A stretch of DNA of 64,000 nt from assembly GCF_901933205.1 (NCBI RefSeq), contig NC_044573.1:59522493-59586492 (forward strand). The letters are read 5' to 3'. Shown in pieces: positions 61,301-64,000 of this stretch; within the stretch, counting starts at the first letter, position 1; every line of letters starts with the position of its first letter. Both the position numbers and the translations under genes were made by a program. The notes under the pieces are model-generated. The model ran no database searches. It saw only the letters and a program-made list of their open reading frames with translations, and was not told the origin of the DNA. Origin of the DNA: Camarhynchus parvulus. Taxonomy: Eukaryota > Chordata > Aves > Passeriformes > Thraupidae.

Positions 61301-63812
61301 GCAGATTAAAGCACCAGTGTTTGCATCTTGTAGAAATGTAAGAGCATTAATTTTCATGATTTTCCTCTTCAGAGGAAAGAAAGATGAATCTGAAGCAATT
61401 AGTCTAGCATATGAATTGGTAGCAGGAGGTTTAAAGGTGACCTGAAAATGTTGATTGAATAAACTTAATTCATTTATGACTGTATAATTTAAAACTAATT
61501 CAAATTAGATCCTCCTCTGCTTACTTTCTGAAATTAGAGTTGTGAATTTCTGGTTTGCAAGACCTAAAAGCAGCAAAGAATTAAATTACTGTATCAAAGA
61601 ATGAAGATGTCCACTTGTTCCTGCTGGCAAAAAAGGACAACCCTCTTCAGACTAGAATTCATATAAAAACTTTCTGGCCTAAGGGAAAAGGTCTTTAGTT
61701 CTTTTTGTCTTCTGCCATCTGAACTGCTTCTAATAGTCTTTCACTATTTCTAAACAAGTGTGGTTGGATTTGGTGGTATAAAGTTCATGTATTCTTCTAT
61801 ATTTCCTCTCTATAAGGTACAGATTTAAGGATGATGGGGTGAGCTGAGGAAATGGCCTTACTTCATCAGTATGGTGAAAGTTCCTTTTCTTAAAACCCTG
61901 ACAGTGTATCCTGACAGTGCTATTCCTACTCTAGCAAAGGAGATTTGAGGATTAAGTGGGATCCTGTCTTTTTGTGGTTTTTATTTGCCAATTGATTCAG
62001 AGTTAGTGAAGATTCTCTCTTCTGTTATTTTGAGAAGTATTAATTGCAAAACTATCATGTGGTGGGTAGTCATATGTCTTGAATAATATTTGAGAACACT
62101 TATCTTGCCTAGCATTTTCTGCACAAAAAATGAGAATGGATTTGGACCTGCATGCCTTTTTGTAACTGAATGCCGAAGCAATGAAATTTTTTTCTGACAG
62201 TCGGTCTCCTTCATGTTGGGTTGCCTGTTATCTAACAAATTAATTTATTTCTAGCACTTTAGCTTTTTAATATTTTCTAATTCTCTAATTTATGGATTGA
62301 ATGTAGTAGTATTGAGTGGGTTGAAGTGGATGGATTATAAGGCTGTTAGCACAATATTTCTGGCAATCAGCTTTCAAATTTCATTACTGCTGCTGTTGAT
62401 ATGCGTGCGAAAACAAATCCACAGCAGTTTTTGGAAATGAAATTTCTTGCATTAGCCTGTGACTGCTCTGGGTTGAAGCCTGTGCTCTGTGAGTTTGTTG
62501 CTCGCCATATCTGCATGCAGCTGCGCTCCACTCAGCTGTAATGCAGCTGGGTCCCAGGCTGCCTGTGTGCACCAAGGGCCTCTCTGGCCAGCATGCAGGT
62601 GCTTTGGAAGCATCCTGAAGTAGTGAGGCTGAGTAAAACCTCATTTCTGTGTCATTTCTTATCCTTTTCTAGTGAATTGCCACTGACCAACTGTGACGTG
62701 ACAAAGCTGGCAGTAAGTAAGAAAAAACCCGTGATGTTTGATACCAAAACAGATCTGGGTACAATAAGTCAGATGAGCTTTCAATCTTTGTGACTGTTTT
62801 AGCAAATGTGTATTCAAAGTGAGCAAATGGCAGAGCAGTGTGACTCAGCAGCGGCAGCTGTGGTAGGGATGCCATCTGTAGCCTGAAATGACACTCAGAG
62901 TAGTGTGGAGTCGCACGAGAGCTACATGCAAGGTAGGTGGGCCCAGACTGATGCAGGATATTTAGTCTGTAGAGTAGCAGCACTGAACAGCAGATGTCCA
63001 GAGAGTATGAGGGATCCCTGGGTAGATCCAATATTGCTGCTGTGTAGGCTATTATTGTGATTTTTGGGCTTAGAGGCAGGGTGCTGCATCCAGTTTTATC
63101 AGGTGGCCATAGTAAGTCAGAGACCTACTGAGAGTGTTGCTGAAAGAGAACAGATGTGGATTGTTTTGTTAGAACTCTTTTTTTGGAAATGCTCTGCTAC
63201 TGACTCACAAAAGCATTACTAGAGATGGAAAATATGCCAACTGCAGTAAGAGCACGCTGTAACTGCCAGTTTGCAATTCCTGCTTCCCTCAGGATTTAAA
63301 AAGTATTAACAATAGTTATCCAGACAGAAGACACCAGCATAGATAACTACTGTGTGGATTGAAGGGTAACACCAATTAGAACTTTGGAAATGTGGAGCAT
63401 GAGTCCTCATACCCACTCTTATGGTCTGTTCTGTTGAGCTGTTCTTGCAGAGACTGAAAACAGTTGCTGGTGTTGCAGAGTAGGAATTTAGGGATTATTC
63501 TGGATAGATTTGTTAGTGGGCTGTCTCAGTGTACCTTCTAAATGGCATCAGTCATCAGCATTTTCTGATATGTCTGCAAAATGGTGTGTCAAATTTAAGA
63601 CCTCAGAACACAGCCAGTGCTAAAAATTAGCTATGCCATGTTGACTAGTCTATGAGATGGATTATTAGAGAATCTTGCAGCAAATCTGAGGGGTGATTTT
63701 GTTCTACAAAATATAACTCATCTCATCTTAATATAACTGATCACGGTGTCCCTGAGAATGGTTTTTTTACATTCTTTTTTGTTTTGTTTCTTATTTCAAA
63801 GGAAAGTGTTTA
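58367..63812. other. AT-rich non-coding DNA
   Basis: No gene or known repeat was recognised. A splice-bounded 40-nt segment at 62673-62712 (CTTTTCTAG acceptor, GTAAGT donor) is open in one frame but short. The 120-codon minus frame at 62669-63031 has no recognisable product. Confidence 0.55.
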
Positions 63813-64000
63813 GAGAATGGACCTAGGTTCTTCTCAGTAGCATTTCTCTCAGCTGAGCAATACAACCAATGTCAAAAACTGATTCACAGGAAGTTCCACC
63901 CAAAAATGAGGATGAACTTCTTTACTGCATAGGTCACCATGCGCTGGAACAGGTTGCCCAGAAAGGCTGTGGATTTTTGTTCACTGGAGATACGCAAGAA
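63813..64000 (+). mobile_element. CR1 LINE fragment, cut by window edge
   Basis: The sequence follows the CR1 ORF2 C-terminus: GGTTCTTCTCAGTAGC, then CAGGAAGTTCCACC, ATGAGGATGAACTTCTTTAC, GCGCTGGAACAGGTTGCCCA, and a CACTGGAGATACGCAA end. Translation gives HRKFHPKMRMNFF, a stop, then RWNRLPRKAVD, closely tracking the usual HRKF...MRKNFFTVRV...HWNRLPREVVES motif of CR1 reverse-transcriptase proteins. The in-frame TAG in that motif shows the copy is dead. It probably continues beyond the window. Confidence 0.9.

Noticed and set aside
1..64000. CRISPR arrays, phage or bacterial defence systems, rRNA genes, full-length retroviral genes
   Set aside because: No spaced identical repeats, no prokaryotic-style gene packing and no gag, pol or env-like frames were seen.

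Overview
The window looks like a vertebrate nuclear chromosome, most likely a bird. It is AT-rich, holds few repeats, and has no long open frame typical of a coding region. Its recognisable mobile elements are two degenerate CR1 LINE fragments (about 10662-11279 and 63813-64000, both + strand). CR1 is the dominant LINE of birds and other sauropsids. A single solo LTR of endogenous-retrovirus type (47225-48320, minus orientation) is flanked by a perfect 6-bp duplication. Nothing points to a bacterial, viral or organellar genome.

Layout: 1-9.2 kb is plain single-copy AT-rich DNA with one well-bounded candidate exon (4100-4175). 9208-9418 is a degenerate head-to-tail dimer with a period of about 115 bp. 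10.66-11.28 kb is the first CR1 fragment. 11.3-22.1 kb is featureless apart from weak exon candidates and small palindromes. 22245-22470 is a compact CpG island with a NotI site, set inside (TTTG)n-like T-rich DNA. 22.5-47.2 kb is single-copy DNA with a nearly perfect 19-bp inverted repeat (36833-36878), an (ATG)8 microsatellite and short homopolymers. 47.2-48.3 kb is the solo LTR, which carries its own promoter motifs, a six-unit 33-bp minisatellite and an AT-rich tandem block. 48.3-57.6 kb is single-copy DNA with a 52-bp homopyrimidine tract and a 32-bp palindrome. 57677-57847 is a weaker terminal-exon candidate followed by an AATAAA. The rest is single-copy DNA up to the CR1 fragment at the right edge.

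Interpretation: in small hand-counted samples the + strand carries more T than A and more G than C. Together with the + strand exon candidates, this fits intronic DNA of a long gene read left to right. No host gene could be recognised from the candidate exon peptides, and chance splice-site pairs are expected at this scale, so gene calls are deliberately few and weak. I did not find a convincing new biological system. The best leads are the CpG island, the 36.8-kb hairpin, the solo LTR with its internal minisatellite, and the exon at 4.1 kb.
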